Shown in pieces: positions 63,981 through 64,000 of a stretch of DNA of 64,000 bases. The notes below the pieces were generated by a model. It did no database searches, was not told the DNA's origin, and was given only the letters and a program-made list of their open reading frames with translations. Each line of letters opens with the position of its first letter. The first letter of the stretch is position 1. The stretch comes from Mycolicibacterium xanthum. Its GTDB lineage: Bacteria > Actinomycetota > Actinomycetes > Mycobacteriales > Mycobacteriaceae. A program made the position numbers and the translations under genes. The stretch covers positions 62,001 through 126,000 of the forward strand of contig NZ_JAIFZS010000006.1 of assembly GCF_019710635.1 (NCBI RefSeq), written 5' to 3'.

Positions 63981-64000
63981 CACTCGGCTTATGCCGAGTG
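63981..64000. promoter_or_regulatory. Palindrome CACTCGGC-TTAT-GCCGAGTG at window end
   Basis: A perfect 8-4-8 inverted repeat at the extreme right end, just after GTGTATAGTGG, whose TATAGT fits a -10 box for a gene outside the window. It could be an operator or 5' leader hairpin of that gene. Confidence 0.5.

Overview
The window is a 64 kb stretch of very GC-rich, high-coding-density DNA from a mycobacterium, most likely a fast-growing one (Mycolicibacterium type). Evidence: ergothioneine genes egtABCDE, mycofactocin genes, whiB4, ponA2, marP, a PknH-type secreted sensor domain, many GTG starts and ATGA/GTGA overlaps, and a gene order that largely follows (inverted) the M. tuberculosis Rv3661-Rv3705 region as I remember it.

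Layout. 1-4.0 kb: 3' part of an aromatic amino acid lyase (HutH type), a proline-rich membrane protein, catalase and a secreted PknH_C-like protein. 4.1-9.6 kb: complete ergothioneine operon egtABCDE. 9.6-20.9 kb: a block absent from this position in M. tuberculosis: NDMA-dependent methanol dehydrogenase (mno), a His-rich MoxR ATPase with a VWA partner, a second iron-type alcohol dehydrogenase, a MnoSR-like two-component system, mycofactocin methyltransferase mftM and a compact mftABCD set whose 32-residue precursor gene mftA is easy to miss. Dehydrogenases, their regulator and part of the cofactor pathway therefore lie together. 20.9-25.1 kb: a minus-strand run of a 2OG-Fe oxygenase, two methyltransferases and a GCS2-type ligase. 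25.1-29.6 kb: glpK followed by a translationally coupled lasso-peptide locus: fused B protein, cyclase C and two unlisted precursor genes (29209-29373 and 29405-29566). 29.6-33.7 kb: PadR regulator, NCS1 transporter, CPA2-type antiporter and gene remnants.

33.7-41.8 kb: conserved RDD / SpoIIM / DUF58 / MoxR / DUF4350 / DUF4129 envelope cluster and a SIMPL protein. 41.8-48.1 kb: PAP2 phosphatase, tRNA-Pro(CGG), cysteine-synthase-like enzyme, metallophosphoesterase, ponA2. 48.4-61.6 kb: whiB4, two ArsA/Get3-like ATPases, RidA, metallo-beta-lactamase-fold hydrolase, crp, nth, TlpA-like thioredoxin, NUDIX, marP, ephE, secreted protease, acs. 61.7-64 kb: a degenerate Fic-fold protein, a non-coding interval that fits the Ms1/MTS2823 6S-like RNA with a Crp-type site at its promoter, and a HAD phosphatase.

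Most unusual: the two-precursor lasso locus with long (32-33 residue) cores, no visible exporter and coupling to glpK; the mno/mft supercluster with a motif shared by the mno and mftA upstream regions; an inverted repeat masking the katA ribosome binding site; and four short tandem arrays located exactly at gene-gene junctions. All identifications come from reading the sequence and recalled family knowledge; no database search was run.
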